Source of the DNA: Malachius bipustulatus
Taxonomy: Eukaryota; Arthropoda; Insecta; Coleoptera; Melyridae
DNA: 64,000 nt
Assembly: GCA_910589415.1 (NCBI GenBank)
Contig: OU342633.1
Location: forward strand, 34,664,210 to 34,728,209
Direction of reading: 5' to 3'
In this document: positions 13,023-26,489 of the stretch, in pieces
How the letters are laid out: each line of letters starts with the position of its first letter
How positions within the stretch are numbered: the first letter of the stretch is position 1
Program-made: the position numbers and the translations under genes
The notes under the pieces: model-generated
Databases searched by the model: none
What the model was told of the DNA's origin: nothing
The model's input: the letters and a program-made list of their open reading frames with translations, nothing else

Positions 13023-16000
13023 TCACAACGCATAAGACTTGGTGTCTAGTTTCAGTCTTAAGAGGGTGGTGTCGATCCAATCACGGAACTTGGAGACGTC
13101 ACCGTAAACTCCCGGGATTTCCTGATCGCCGCAACCGATTCCCCAGCCAACAATTCCAGTCTGCACGTATTGTCCCGGGATCTTCGCATCCGGGCAAACC
13201 AATGGCCCACCACCATCACCCTGTGAACAAGGAAAACATTTTTAATAATAATTTTTATATCTCCATCCCTATCTCCATCCCCATTATGACTAACTTGGTA
13301 ATGACAGCTACAATTTTAATTTCTGGCAAGTCTTGTCTGGTATTGCCCATTGCTGAAAATCTATAAATGAAGACTCGGTCAAAAATGAGTTCAGTTTAGA
13401 AGATCGCAGCGTCCTGGAAAAATTTTTCTCGGGGCTACTGATTTTTTCTAGTAAAGAGTGATCATTTTTTAATGTAAAGGAATCATTATAAGTTCTCTAT
13501 TCCTATTATTATGATATTATTGACTATTTTTTCTTCAAAACATTTGCTTTTTGTGATGAATTAGCGCGTTGAAGATGAGTCAAGTTTAGAAGATCGCAGC
13601 GTTCTGGAAAAATTTTTCTCGCGACAAATCATTTTTTTCTAATAAAGCGTGATCATTTCTAAATATAAAGTGATCAATATAAATTCTCTTTTTCGATTCT
13701 TACTATATTGAATATTTTTTATTCAAAATCTTTGTTTGTTGTGAATCGCGCCGAAGATTAGTCAAGTTTAGAAGATCGCAGCGTCCTGGAAAATTTTTTC
13801 TCGTGACAAACGATTTTTTCTAATAAAGCGTGATCATTTTTTAATATAAAGTGATCAATATAAATTCTCTATTTCAGTTATTACTATATTGAATATTTTT
13901 TCTTCAAATCTTTGCTTGTTGTGAATGGCGTCGAAGATTAGTCAAGTTTAGAAGATCTCAGCGTCCTGGAAAATTTTTCTCGTGACAAACGATTTTTTCT
14001 AATAAAGCGTGATCATTTTTTAATATAAAGTGATCAATATAAATTCTCTATTTCAATTATTACTATATTGAATTTTTTTTTCAAAATCTTTGCTTATTGT
14101 GAATCGCGTGGAAGATTCGTCAAGTTTAGAAGATCGCAGCGTCCTGGAAAATTTTTTCTCGTGACAACTGATTTTTTCTAATAAAGCGTGGTCATTTCTT
14201 AATATAAAATGGTCAATATAAATTCTTTATTTCAATTTTTACTCTATTAAATATTTTTTCTTCAAAATCTTTGTTGTTGTGAATCGCGTCGAAGATTAGT
14301 CAAGTTTAGAAGATCTCAGCGTCCTGGAAAATTTTTCTCGTGACAAACGATTTTTTCTAATAAAGCGTGATCATTTTTTAATATAAAGTGATCAATATAA
14401 ATTCTCTATTTCAATTATTACTATATTGAATATTTTTTCTTCAAATCTTTGCTTGTTGTGAATGGCGTCGAAGATTAGTCAAGTTTAGAAGATCGCAGCG
14501 TCCTGGAAAATTTTTTCTCGGAACTACTGAATTTTTTTAATAAATCGTAATCTTTTCTTAACATAAGGTAATCATTAAAAATTCTTTATCTCTATTTTTG
14601 CCATTCTGATAATTTTTAATCTAATATCTTGCTTTTCGTGATCAAATAGTCGCATAGAAAATGAGTCAAGTTGAGGAGATGCAAGCATGATAAAATTTTT
14701 CCAACTAAATTTTTTCAGTAAATGATCTTCTAAATCTCCGTTGAGTCTAGGCGAGAGTTTGCAAAAAAAAAAATTGGATGAGTCATGAAAAAATTTAACC
14801 TTCACCAAATCTGACGTCAAAGATTCTTCCCAAAAGATCAAGTCTGAGGGAATTTTGAGTTTTCAAGACGTTTTCGAATTTAAAAGATTATTAATTTTCG
14901 AAAAAAGCTTCCTGTTTGTGAGTTTCTGAGTGTTAAAGCAAGAATACAATTACCATCTTCCCGAATAGTGATTTTTTAAAGAAATACATTAGGTATAAAA
15001 AAAATTGACAAATATACATAGGTACCTATACATAATAAAGCTTCATCTATACTGATGGTGATTGTACCAACATACCTACTACCTACCTCATCGTCGGATG
15101 TGTTTTTTTTATACTTGTTCTTTAAAAATAAACGAGTTTAGCCTTTATTTATTAATTTGATTACCAAGAATTGCAAACTTTTAATTAGTGTGATATTTAT
15201 TTAAGTTATCAAGTAGGTAATGCTGTCATAAGAAAGTCCAATTAAGAACGTCGAAGGAAATCCAAGAGCCAATGCTCTTGGGTTTTTACAACAAATTTCA
15301 GTGAAGTTATCGTTTATTGACATAACTAACCTGGCTGTTGAAATTGGGAAAATAGTGTCTACCTAATTAAATGTTTGTGACTGCTGCTTTATTAATTTAT
15401 AATATTATTTACTTCATGCGCTTTCTTACCACTGTGTTTTTACCACTGAGAACAGAATTCTCATTTACATTCTCCTATAAAACCTGCACTTTTTCCTGCT
15501 TAATTTCTCCAATGTTGCTTTCCTGAAGATTTCTCTCCAAAATTACCTACCTCCCTGAAATAGTTTGTTCATGAAAATCCCCTCTTTGATGTTTATAAAT
15601 ATCAGAGATAAATCCAGCCTTCATGATTCTGTAAATTTCTTCACTAACAACGTTCATGCAAATAAACTCTTTGCCTGAAACTCCTCATCGAAGAAAACTC
15701 CTTCACTGCTGCCAACCCATTTTTTTTTTATTTAATTTTCTATCGTAAACAAGAAATCCTTCATCCTTCTTTGAAAAAAAAAACCAAGAGTCTATTTTTC
15801 GAGCTCTTATAAAATCTTCCTCCTTCGAAATTGTTCTGAAATGTCTAAAACGATTCATATTCAGACACACACGAAAGTATCTCCTAAAATGTTGCCCCTC
15901 TTCAATTTTTTTTTCTGAAATCGCCCATAAAACTCCAAATCAAATTCTTTTGTCCAAGAAGTTTTCTGAGACAAGAATTCATAAAATTTTCCATTTTTCG

Positions 16001-19000
16001 CAATATACTAAAGTTTAGAGAACTCTCTCAAAGAATATCCTTCATAGAGAGAATCTCTACATGATGAAAAAGTCTCCTTTCTAAATTGCCAAATTCTGTA
16101 TACAATTTCTTGTAAAATTCTCATCCCAAAGCAATTTCGGCCCAAAATCTTACATCCGGAATTTTTTATGATAATGCCTAAGTAACTTTACACAAAATTC
16201 CTCTCCCTAATAAATATTAATTAATCAACTCCCCGTGAGTATCTGAAAGTGGGAGTTGTCTTCTTCCCTTGAGCTCAACTGTTCTCCTTGCTTTGATTCT
16301 CCACTCCAAGAATCAAAATAATTAACTGAATACTAATCAGCAATCATCGAAATTACACCATGTAAGATTCGCCTTAATGAAATGACGCGCAATTCGCGTG
16401 AGTATTGTACTGGTCTTTCAGGAACTACAGCAAGCAAAAGTTCTATGACACAAGACACAATATAGCAATGAAGACGACGCAGACACAAGACAATAAAGGC
16501 GATAAATTCAAAACAGGCAGTGTGCAATTTTTTGCAATATGGTATACGGAAAAAATGTAATAAATTTTTATAAATTAATTTTTCCTGATGCCAGATCTCT
16601 CTTAAATTATTACTCATTCCTAATTTTCTCTTAAAAATGTCCATTAAAAGACACCATCAGTAAAATTGTCCCTTAATACTACTCGCTTCTCTTCTTGAAA
16701 CATATTCTTTGAAACTGGTCTGAAATAAAATCTTCTCCCAAAGAAAACAATCGGAGGAATCCCTCCCTAACATGTGCCTCCATGATTTTTCCATTAAATT
16801 TCCAGGCATATTTTCACATACCTTGCACCTAAATTCCTAGTGCAGTATTTAGTATTTCATAATTTCAAAGATTGCCTTAAAAGAAAATTACACCCCCAGG
16901 AAATATCTTTTCAAGAACGCTATTCCTTTATATTGTAACGAATTCCAAGGCATTCGTTGTTAATTATTATTTATTTTAATTAATCGAGGGGTTTATCAGA
17001 AGGATACAGTTTTTACAGCGGTGATTAGCAGGTTATCTCCGCCGGCACCGGCTATATAAGCAGAGCCAACGGAGAAGCAGGTCAGATCTTCCGAGGTATT
17101 GACTCGCGAACCATCTCCCTCCCTGTGAACTGAGCTAGGAGGTCTTCAGGAGGCATGTAATGAGTGCACTCCGTCCAGAACCCAGCCGGCTACAGCAGGT
17201 CGATGAAATGAGTCGAGCCTAGCTGTAACTGGACGTCGGGAGATCGATGAGAGTGAACTGAGCTCTGATCGACTGCCTGTCATAACAGGGAATCAACCGG
17301 GGCTGTAGTGAAGTCCCGGCGGGTCCTTTCAGACGACGCCTGGCCTGTATTAAGGCCCAGGCAAACCAGACGTCGGGTCTCAATGTAATGAGTTGTCGAT
17401 CCGGTAATCCCATCACGTCGCGTATTCCGGAGGCCGCAGCAGCCGGAGACACGCACACGCAGCGTGCGGTGGTAAGAGAGTAACTGACGCAGAGGAGCCG
17501 AAGGTGAATTGTCCGACAGACCGACCAATCAACAGAGGTGCGTGTCCCGACGCAGGTATCTCTCACCAATCAGACGGCCAGCAGTGGACGAGCGCCGGCC
17601 CAGATGGTTCAGTGGTTAATAATATTAATCTAACAGATACAGATATGTGTAACTACCGTACTTGTAAATAAAGGTTTTTATAATTTTAATTGACTTGTCA
17701 CGGGTAAAAGGGGGCAATTATCCATCCCTGGGTAATCATCTCTACCATACCGAAAATCCCGTTACAATATTGACCTTTTTTTGGTATCCTCTTTGTTATT
17801 TGTTCAACAATTTTCATCTTTAAATTCCACCCCGAAGTAGCAATTCCCATCAATAATTCACCCCTCTAATATTTCAAAAAGACAAGTTATTAATTCCTTG
17901 GATTACAGTACAAATAATAATAAGTTAATCCCAGTTAATAAAAAAATACCCACCTTGCAAGTATCTCTCCCATCGACCCCACCAGCGCAAATGAAGCTCT
18001 TATCCAATCGAAACATTTCTCCCAGTCTAGTCTTTCTTAACAAATCCTGGCACTTGGAATGAGGAACGATCGGAAGCTCAATCTTTTTCAATATCACTTG
18101 ATACTGTCCACTGCTCCCTAAAAAAATAAACAATTAAACCCTTACTTCATTTTGGATAACTAAGACTTACCATATTTGTCTTTCCCCCATCCAGTAGCGA
18201 AACAATGATCAGACATGGCGACTTCTCCACTTCTGGGCAAGCAGATCGTCCCTAAATGTTCCGCTCTCTCGAAAGGCTGATCCACAATTAAGAGGGCAAC
18301 GTCGTTAAATAAAGTACTCGGATTGAATTTAGGATGGATTACAATTTCAGCGATGTTACGTTCTTGGTACGGTAGTCGTTCTTTTTCAGTCTGAGTGTCC
18401 CATTCACCAGCTCGCACTTTTAATTCGCCAGTTTTGAACCTAAAAGTGTTCTGATTGAAGCAACCTCTCCCTAATAGAAAACTCGGAAACAACTCACATA
18501 TGCACACAATGGGCTCCGGTTAGTAGAACGTTCATGGAAATCAGAGCAGCCCCGCATACGGCTAGGGGTCGTCCAGGTTCCGGCTGCGATCTTAATATGG
18601 CTGCCATCCAGGGGAACTCCCCGTATTCGGCTTCTCCATCCTTCTGTCCCTTGATCGTAAAATCCACTCCTTCAGGTCGTCGGATACCACATCTGAGATC
18701 AAGCTCCTCCTCTGGTGGTTGAGTTGGTTGTTGAGTTGGTGGTATAGTGACAGGGGTGGCCGGAGTTGGTTCGGGAATTGGAGCAGGGGTGGTTTTGGGT
18801 ACGCCGCAGCATACGTCTAGTGGGTGGTCACAGCGATTCGCACCGAATCTGAAATGAAAAAAATTTCTAGATGAAAAACTGGTGAGTGAGCTGTTCGGGA
18901 AAATTGAGATTTGGGAACGGGTTCGAAAGCGATGACGTGTTTACCTCAAGGCAATCGTAATAAGTGAAAAATTTCGGGAAAGCTTTTGTGGATATAGAGT

Positions 19001-22000
19001 AGGTGCTCATAGGAATTCGACTTTTTTATAAGAAAATGTTCTGGATAATAATTAATTAGTGTTTTGTTGATAGGTTGCAGACTTTTAAGTATAACTTCTC
19101 TGAAGGCTTTAGAAATCTTTTGGAAAATCAAAATTAGAATTTATTCCATTTTCTTTTTTAAAACTTTCAGATTTTCCCAAAATTTTTCCACCTTTACCGC
19201 TTTAAACTGATTTACTCTTCCGATTTCGCGCCACCTTTACCAGGTGTCAGTTTCTAGGGGTAAATCTACATTTGGTTTGAATTAAACACTTTTCAAAGTT
19301 GATTTTTTATAATAGGTCGATAAAAAAGTTGTTTAGGGCGACACTGATTTTGAAATTAAGTCATTTTTCTTGTAAGACTTCTAAATTTTTGAGATGAAAC
19401 ACTCTGACCATAACGTGATCTTCGTAGCTTCCAAATTTTGGAAACACGAAATAACTGACGACAAATAAAGAAATTGGATCCGCTTTGGTCCGAATATGAA
19501 GTTGTCAACATTTTGAGAAATTTTAGGTATATGTAGACATGTATATGTAACATGTAGAAAACGCAGTTATATCGGGGTAATGCTCAGTAAGAGAGGATGG
19601 AGATCAGTATGTTGTCATGTTGATACAGGAATTAGCGAGACAACAAATTTCAATTTGTTTCACGACTTGTGTCAAGCAATGTCAAGTTGGACAACATCGC
19701 TGGCAAGTAATTCAACCGGGATATCTAGTGCCTTCTCTTTTGCGTTTACGTATGTTCTAATCTTTTATCCCTGTCCACTCGATAAATCCTATACCTACAT
19801 GCAGCCAATTGAATAATATAATTTAATCGTACGTATATTATTTGATAGTACAAATCCATAATTTTGGGATACACAAAATATAAACCCTCCAGTTGGTTCT
19901 CAAATTTGTGCAATTTTTGAGATATTTTTTTGAAATTGATTTGAATTGATTGATTGATTGATATTCAATATAAAGGATTCCATGTTGTCATGTGACTTTC
20001 CCGAGATATAAAAAAATATATTTTTTGAGCCATTATTTCGAAATGGGCTTATGCAGACTCATACAATTACCGAAAAACAGTCCTGGCTTCAGCAAATCCG
20101 ATTCCAGTGGAAAATTCAGATGTCCATGTTTTGTTCCAAAAATGGAATTACCGATTGCTTGATTTTAAAAAGTTTTATATTGTAGATAAACTGGACCACT
20201 CTAATTTCGGTACCCAAATTGGTTTTCTCATGGGACATCCCGTTTTTGCGTAACAGAAATTTGAAAATTACCAAAAAAACTAATTCTGGTATCAAAATTT
20301 AACAAAAACCTTAACTAAGACTTAATTCGCTTGAGTATAAAAAATCTTGATTTTCAGTTTTTTCAGGATATTTCAGGAACGGTCACAGATATCTTGTTAT
20401 ATGTCTTGGCGGATTCGAGATTAACACAAAATAAATTAACTTTTCTCTAATTTAATATTTAACCGACTCTGTAGCTCATAGCGTTTACGAGATATCTATG
20501 GTGAGCTCTGAAAAAGGAGGGATACCCTGCAGACTATTGTTTTCAGTGTAAATAAGGAGATTAAATAAGGAGATCAGTGTAAAGGAGAAAGATTACAGCT
20601 GAAGCCGTTGTACGGCCGATTCAAGGCAATCTCGAAGACTCTAAAAATTTTCCTGCTCAATATTTGAAAATTTTAAATTTTATTTTTTCGAAAAAAAGAA
20701 GCCTACTTTGCTCTCAACAACTTTGTGAGAAAGATCACCAGGTCTTTCGACAAAAAAGAAAACTAAACTCGGTGGCTGCCTTCCTCGACATAGAAGGAGC
20801 ATTTAACAACGCACTACCAGAATCCCTCTATAAAGCAGTTGTCTCAAGAGGGATCCCAGCATAAGTGGCTAGATCCGCATTATGCTTGGAAACAGAACTA
20901 TAACGACCTCAATGATAGAGAACAATTTCAACTTTAGGCCCGAGAGGAGGTGTCCGCAGGAAGGAGTCCTCTCGCCTTTGCTCTGTTGCTCCAGTCCCTT
21001 CTCCTCGATGATCTTCTATCCGTTCTCTCATTATGGAGTGTCCATGTTTAGGCATATGCTGATGACTTGGTCATTCTGATCAAAGGAAGATCTGAAGCGA
21101 CCATTTCTAGGGTCCTTCGCAAAATCAGAATATTAATGAAGACACCGAACTGTACAAATCTACCAAATTAGAGCTCTCCTTGACCTTTTGTAGTGAAAGC
21201 CCATTTTTTCTGTCTCCAGTAATAATTATTGTACTATATCATATTTAGGATTAAGTATTTTAGTTGCCTATATTGTGAAAATTTTAGTCCAATTCCTTTG
21301 AAAACATGCCCTACAATAGATATTGTTTAGCAACTTTGACTTATTAAGTAGGTATCTATCTACGTCACTAGTAAACTAATAATAAAAACGCCAATTTTTT
21401 GCAATATGAGCATATACGTTCTTCTGATTCAATCAATTTTATAACAAAGTTTTGCTTATTTTTCCATATTCAAGGGCTCAAAAAATATATTTTTTTGTAA
21501 CTCAGATGGCCGCCATTTTGAATCGACTTGACCGATTTTGCTCAAATGTAACACCAGACCACTCGCTACAGGTTAACTGTTAAAAAAACTTCAGCTCCCT
21601 AGACTCAAAACTGCAAAAACGAAGATTTTAGCAAATTTAAGAAAATTTTCAACGAAAATTTCAAAGTCTTCCTTAAGTTTTACCGAAATTCAAAATTTCG
21701 GGTTAAAAACTTAACAGGTAAACTTATAGGAGCATTTTGAAAGCCGAAAACTTTAAATTTGTCAATTTAATTTTCAATTTGTTATAAAGAGTGTTTCTTA
21801 TAACCTGAAATATGCAAATATCCCAAAAAGTAAGCATTCTGAGGAAAAATGTTTCTTTACAAAAATGGTTTTGTTCCGGGGGTGACATCGTTTGAACACC
21901 AAAACCACCCTGAACCCCTCACCCCTGATGATGGAGGGAAGGGAGGGATCAACTACTTTTCGGTATACTAGGAGAAATTGATTATGATTAATCGTAAAAA

Positions 22001-23340
22001 ATGTTTCAGATAAATCTTAAGCGTTTTTTATAACTGAATTTCGTTGCAACTGAAGTTCGTTGTACAAAATTGTGGTTGTTATTTAAAATTTGAAAGTTTC
22101 CCTCACTCCCTCGCAAGGGGTGAGGAATGCAGGGCGGTTTTTGTGTTCATACGATATTGCTCGTGGAAACAAAACCACTTTTTTGGAAAATATTTTTCCG
22201 CAGAGTGCTTACCTACTTTTGGAGCTATTTAAATATTTCAGGGTTTAAAAATCACCCTTTATAATGACTTTTGGAAAACTTCTTTTTCCTGGTTTGGGAG
22301 TCAGATATTTGATGATTTATTGGGATTTTTCTAAAGTGGTATCTTCCTCAAGAACACTAATAAGAATTTTGAAGGCTCACGGAAAAGTTTTTCTCAAAAA
22401 GAAACCGGAACAGCTTCCTGGGGTCTAATTTTATGTCCGATTCAGACGACATCTTCAACTTTTTTCGATTTTTTCTTGATTTTTTTTTATTCACCCCTTT
22501 TCCATAATATACCGAGTTTTATTGAAATGAGGATGCTTAAAACTTTTTCCAAGCATCTCTGAGACAAAAAATTAAAAGAAAATTGATATTATGTGCAAAA
22601 TGTGGTCGAAATATACCTAATAACTTCAGAATCAGAAGGGATCTTTTGGTAGGGGTAAAATGTCTTACCCCTCGTCTTAATCGTAAAAAATTAAAATTTT
22701 GTAAATACATTTTTAAATTTATTTCATTTCATTTTAAAGTTTAAAACGATTTCTGAAATTGAATTAGAAAATAGTCCCTTTTCAGCTGAAGTAACTTGGT
22801 TATTGAGACATGTTCCCCCTTCACCGAGAAAAAAGCTTCTTCACCACGTTTATTAAAAAAAAAACACCCCAAAATAAATACCTATCGACTAAGTCACCGC
22901 CTAAATATCGATTAAATCAATAATAATGACCACAATTACCTGATATCGATCGTACCGAATCCGCTCCTAGTCTTCACACCTTCAGGCTTGACAACATTAG
23001 TAAACGGATCACACATATAATACGCGACACAAGTGTGAACCCCCAGATCTTCTCCTTCGCCACATTTCTCCAGCGCGCCTATATCCGTAAGATCCGGTTT
23101 TGTCACTTCTTCATATCCTGGAAGATCCAGGAAATCAGCCCGCGCGAATATTATATTATCGTTATCACCGGCACCAGTCCCAGCACTACCACCACCGTCG
23201 TTATCACCGCTGCTTCTAATATTTTTAGATAAAGTCACATCGGTAAATATCAATAAACATTGTAGTAAGAGAAATAATTTGTATTTATTCGGTGTGATTT
23301 TTATTGGTAATGTAAATTTTTTCATTGTGTTTGCTTGCAC
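13023..23340 (-). CDS. Gene B: clip-domain serine protease homolog (S195G), 460 aa, five exons
   Basis: Exons: 22940-23340, 18498-18848, 18171-18439, 17954-18117, 13023-13220; total 1383 nt with matching phases (2,2,1,0). ATG is at 23340; an in-frame ATG five codons later (23325, MKKFTLP) is an equally possible start. A hydrophobic stretch (KLFLLLQCLLIF) is the signal peptide, preceded by a long basic n-region. A Gly/Asp-rich segment precedes the CLIP domain (KCGEGEDLG, HTCVAYYMC, NRCDHPLDVCC). The linker is Thr/Pro-rich. The S1 domain has TGAHC (His), FNDVALL (Asp) and [10 protein letters not shown], so the nucleophile Ser is Gly. Exons 3-5 have exactly the lengths of gene A exons 4-6 (269, 164, 198), showing shared descent. 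Its exon 2 equals A exons 2+3 joined. The predicted product is a secreted, catalytically dead immune cofactor; this is inferred from family. Introns 1 (4.1 kb) and 4 (4.7 kb) are filled with repeats. Confidence 0.92.
13360..14830. repeat. 180-bp satellite, eight units, inside gene B intron 4
   Basis: The landmark GTCAAGTTTAGAAGATCGCA starts at about 13388, 13579, 13761, 13941, 14119, 14299, 14479 and 14664 (the last is diverged), a regular period of 178-191 bp. Other shared blocks are CAGCGTCCTGGAAAATTTTT, TAATAAAGCGTGATCATTT and AAAGTGATCAATATAAATTC. The inner units are very similar and the outer ones decayed, as expected from unequal crossing-over. Confidence 0.88.
16934..17766 (+). mobile_element. 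Solo LTR (833 bp) in gene B intron 4
   Basis: Begins TGTAACG and ends CGTTACA, a 7-bp perfect inverted terminal repeat with the TG...CA ends of LTR elements. It is flanked on both sides by ATAT (16930-16933 and 17767-17770), a 4-bp target duplication. Inside are a TATA box (TATATAAG, 17053-17060) and, 600 bp later, AATAAA (17667-17672), which orient promoter-to-poly(A) on the plus strand, antisense to gene B. It is far more G+C-rich than its surroundings. No internal gag-pol sequence or second LTR is present, so this is a recombination remnant. A 4- to 5-bp duplication fits Ty3/gypsy- or Bel/Pao-type elements; the family was not identified. Confidence 0.87.
17053..17060 (+). promoter_or_regulatory. 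TATA box of the solo LTR
   Basis: TATATAAG in a G+C-rich context inside the LTR, followed downstream by GAGCCAACGG. It lies in an intron and reads antisense to gene B, so any residual promoter activity would give antisense RNA. Confidence 0.6.
20590..21180 (+). pseudogene. Decayed non-LTR retrotransposon RT fragment in gene B intron 1
   Basis: Plus-strand reading with frame shifts and stops gives RT motifs in order: VAAFLDIEGAFNN (about 20773-20812, the RT motif A region), then FALLLQSLLLDDLL, then AYADDLVIL (about 21053-21079, the catalytic YADD). The endonuclease and C-terminal domains are missing. The AFLDIEGAFN form resembles the element at 52 kb, pointing to the same RNase H-bearing LINE group. 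Not functional. Confidence 0.75.
21858..22190. repeat. Inverted repeat (hairpin) in gene B intron 1
   Basis: AAAAATGGTTTTGTTCC at about 21860 and GAACACCAAAACCACCCTGA at 21894 are matched in reverse complement by GCAGGGCGGTTTTTGTGTTC (about 22128-22148) and GGAAACAAAACCACTTTTT (about 22165-22183). Arms of about 75 bp, imperfect, suggest a decayed hairpin element. The stretch to the right (22250-22420) recurs in direct orientation at about 25045-25220. Confidence 0.55.
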
Positions 23341-24442
23341 GTGTTATTGTCTATTGTCTGTCTTGTATTAGCGTATTGTACTTGACGTTCTAAATACCGT
23401 CTTATTTAATTGTTGAGAACTATTTGATCTTGAAATTGTACCTGAAGGATAGCCGGTGAACCGATCAGAGTGGTAATAACACCTGAAGCGTATATAATCT
23501 TATATTATTGTCCCCCACTTTTGGGTTTACGAATATACATACCTACCTATCTAATATACCTACATGGAATAATTGATGCTGTGCTGTATTATACGTATAT
23601 ACCTACTACATAATACCTATATAATAATAAATATGTATATAAATATTAAATAAAATCCTGTTTATGCCATACTATAACAACTAATTATATTGTTAGTATT
23701 ATTTAATTATTATTCATTCAGTTACTCATCGCTCATCCTTCCAGTAAACATCTCACGTTCTTGAATCTTATTGAACATAATGTTACTTAGATATGTTGTT
23801 TTTATGCTGCTAATTTTTTGTGCGGTTTGTGCGCTTTTACCCATGCATCATCATATCTTGGAAGTCTCATTAAACAATTTCCTATGAAGTTTTGCAAAAT
23901 AATTAAAAAATAAAAAGTGTCCATTAATAAAAAAATACCATTCATTCTAAATTATCAATATTATGTTCTAAAAACTCAAAAAAATTAAAAGGGTGTTACG
24001 CTATAGTCATTGGGTACACAAAATGGTCGTGAGAATCTACCAGGAGATTTTTTCAGGGGCTCCTTTTTCTCCCCCTGGACTTTTTTCCGACTCGAAGACC
24101 ATGATTGACATAACAGAACAATAATTCGTTTATTTTTATAAGATATAACAAATAATAAAAACAAAGAAAAGTATCAGTTCTTGATTATGAACTTTTTGAC
24201 TATCTACCCTAAACTATTCACCCCCTATTGATAATAATTATAAAATGTAATAAGTATTCAAATTGACAAGAATAATAATAGGGGCTTTAGTCAGATCAAT
24301 CTACCTCCGCTTGTACAAAATATACAAAAGCAGTTAGATAATTAATTAAGAACGTGAAATAAATTATGCACTTCATCAATTTTAGTAAGGTATTATGGGT
24401 ACTTAGAAGTGCAGGGGAGGAGGGGGGGGAGGGCCCATTGTA

Positions 24443-26456
24443 AAGTACGGATATCGGTTTTTCGTTGATTGCTCCGTCAGTTTTGATTCTACCGAAAAAA
24501 TTGTTCTTACCAAAGAGGAAGAGCTTGGCAGAACACGTTCCAAGCGTAAGTCGATCGGACAACTTGTTCGGTGCAAAATAAAAAATTCCAAAGGTTTGTT
24601 CTTGGCCGGTAGTGCATGTAGAGGGTTCAGATAATGTTTTTTAGAAGGGTATATTGATGTTTTTAAAGGTCCGTTGGGAAGGGGTGGTGGAACAATTTGG
24701 AGGGGAGGGAGAGCGAAAGTTTAAAATTTCTTAAAACCTGCTAACTCGACTCCGAAGAGGCATAGCTCAAAAAATCAAACGGCGTTCTGTTCGTTTTTTT
24801 TTGCCCGGAATACAATGAACCCTTTCCGAAGCAATTTTCGCAAAAAATCCGCCGCTGGCAAGCGAAACAAAAATTTTCATTTTTGTCAAAATGTTTTTTT
24901 GCCATGAAGGGAAGGGGTGGAGGAGCAGCATCTTGTCATTTTCCTCTTTCCTCGAAGTTCAACGGTTAACAGGAAGAATTGATTAATAATTTTCCAAATC
25001 TGTTAAAAATTGACTGAGATACGAGGATTTCAGGTTTTACTCGTAAGAGTCACTCTTTATAATGAATTTTGGAAAACCTCTTTTTCGTAGTTTTAGAGAG
25101 TCTGATGATTCTGAATCTGATGATTTTGGGGATTCTTGTAAAGTGATATCTTCCTCAAGAGTGAATATTTTATTAAAAATACACTAATACTAATAAGAAT
25201 TTTGAAGGCTCACGGAGAAGATTTTTTTTTTGATTTTTTTTTCAAAATTCTCCCCTTTTTCATAATATACCGAATCTTATTGGAATGCGAGGATGCTTAA
25301 TACTTTTTCCAAGATCTCTGAGGCAAAAAATTAAAAGAAAATTGACATTTTGTGCAAAATGAGGTCGAATATAATAACTTCGGGGTCAAAAGAGGTAATA
25401 AAATCTCAAAAAATTAAACGGCGTTCTGTTCTTTTTTTTTTGCCCGGAATACAATGAACCCTTTCCGAAGCAATGTTCGCAAAAAATCCGCCGCTGGCAC
25501 GCGATACAAAAATCTGCATTTTTGTGAATCATGTTTTTTTGACATGAAGGGAAGGGGTGGGGGAGCAGCATCTTGTCATTTTCCTCCTTCCTCGCAGTTC
25601 AGCGGTTAACAGGTAGAAACAATTTTCCAAATCTGTTGAAAATTTACCGACATACGAGGAAGCGAATATTCAAAGAATTTTTTCCCTTGCCCGCTCACTC
25701 CTGCGTTGGCTGACTCATGCGTCCGCTCAGGAGCGTTTTTATGTTTTTAACTCGCACGGACGGGCAAAATATGGACAAAATGGAATAATTTTGTTACTAT
25801 TAAATAGCCTGATTTTCAGCTCTATTTTTAGCCCCTCAAAACCCCCTACTCCTCTCCGTTTTTCCGTTACAGAGTCGGAAGGTAGAACACCCATATCCCC
25901 CTTGAAAATGATCGCAGCGGGATTTTCCAAAGCGAAAATTGAAGCTGAAAGATAGGGGCATCTTTTCAAATAAAAATGGTCTCCCCCAACCCTTCCCTTC
26001 ATGCAAAAAAAACATGCAGATTTTTGTTTCGAATGCCCGCAGCGGATTTTTCTCAAATGCTGCTTCGGAAAGGGTTCGTTGTATTCCGGGCAAAAAGGAC
26101 GAACAGAACGCCGTCTAATGTTTTGAGCTACGCCTCTTCGGAGCCGAGTTTTAAGAAATTTTGAACTTCCTTCCCTGCAAATTGTTCCACCATCCCCTCC
26201 CAACGGGCCCTTAAAGGAACATCAAAATACTCTTCGAAAAAACATAAGCTGAATGCACTACCGGCCAAGAATAAACCATTTTTAATTTTTTTTCACTCCG
26301 AAAATTCGCTATATTTCGCGAACAAGTTGCCCAATCGACTTCCGCCTGGAACGAGCTTACGTGTTCTGCCAAGCTCTTCCTTTTTGGGAAGAACAATTTT
26401 TTTGGTAGAATTAAAACTGACGGAGCTACACGAAAAACCGATATCCCGTACTTTCC
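24443..26456. repeat. Large inverted repeat with ~480-bp arms (foldback-like)
   Basis: Left arm about 24443-24925 and right arm about 25975-26456 are reverse complements with point changes. Matching landmarks: GTACGGATATCGG / CCGATATCCCGTAC, GAGCTTGGCAGAACACGT / ACGTGTTCTGCCAAGCTC, CTTGGCCGGTAGTGCA / TGCACTACCGGCCAAG, and AAACGGCGTTCTGTTCG / CGAACAGAACGCCGT. The ~1.05-kb loop contains a direct duplicate (about 25395-25600) of part of the left arm (about 24760-24975). The architecture resembles a foldback transposon or an inverted insertion of two copies of one dispersed repeat. No transposase is seen. Confidence 0.72.
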
Positions 26457-26489
26457 GAGATCCCGTACTTTCCGTACCGAGAAAGGTCA

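Noticed and set aside
17219..17569. 116-codon minus-strand frame, Arg/Thr-rich
   Set aside because: Lies wholly inside the G+C-rich solo LTR; no protein motif.
25739..26203. 154-codon minus-strand frame
   Set aside because: Part of the right arm of the large inverted repeat; the matching left arm does not keep the frame.
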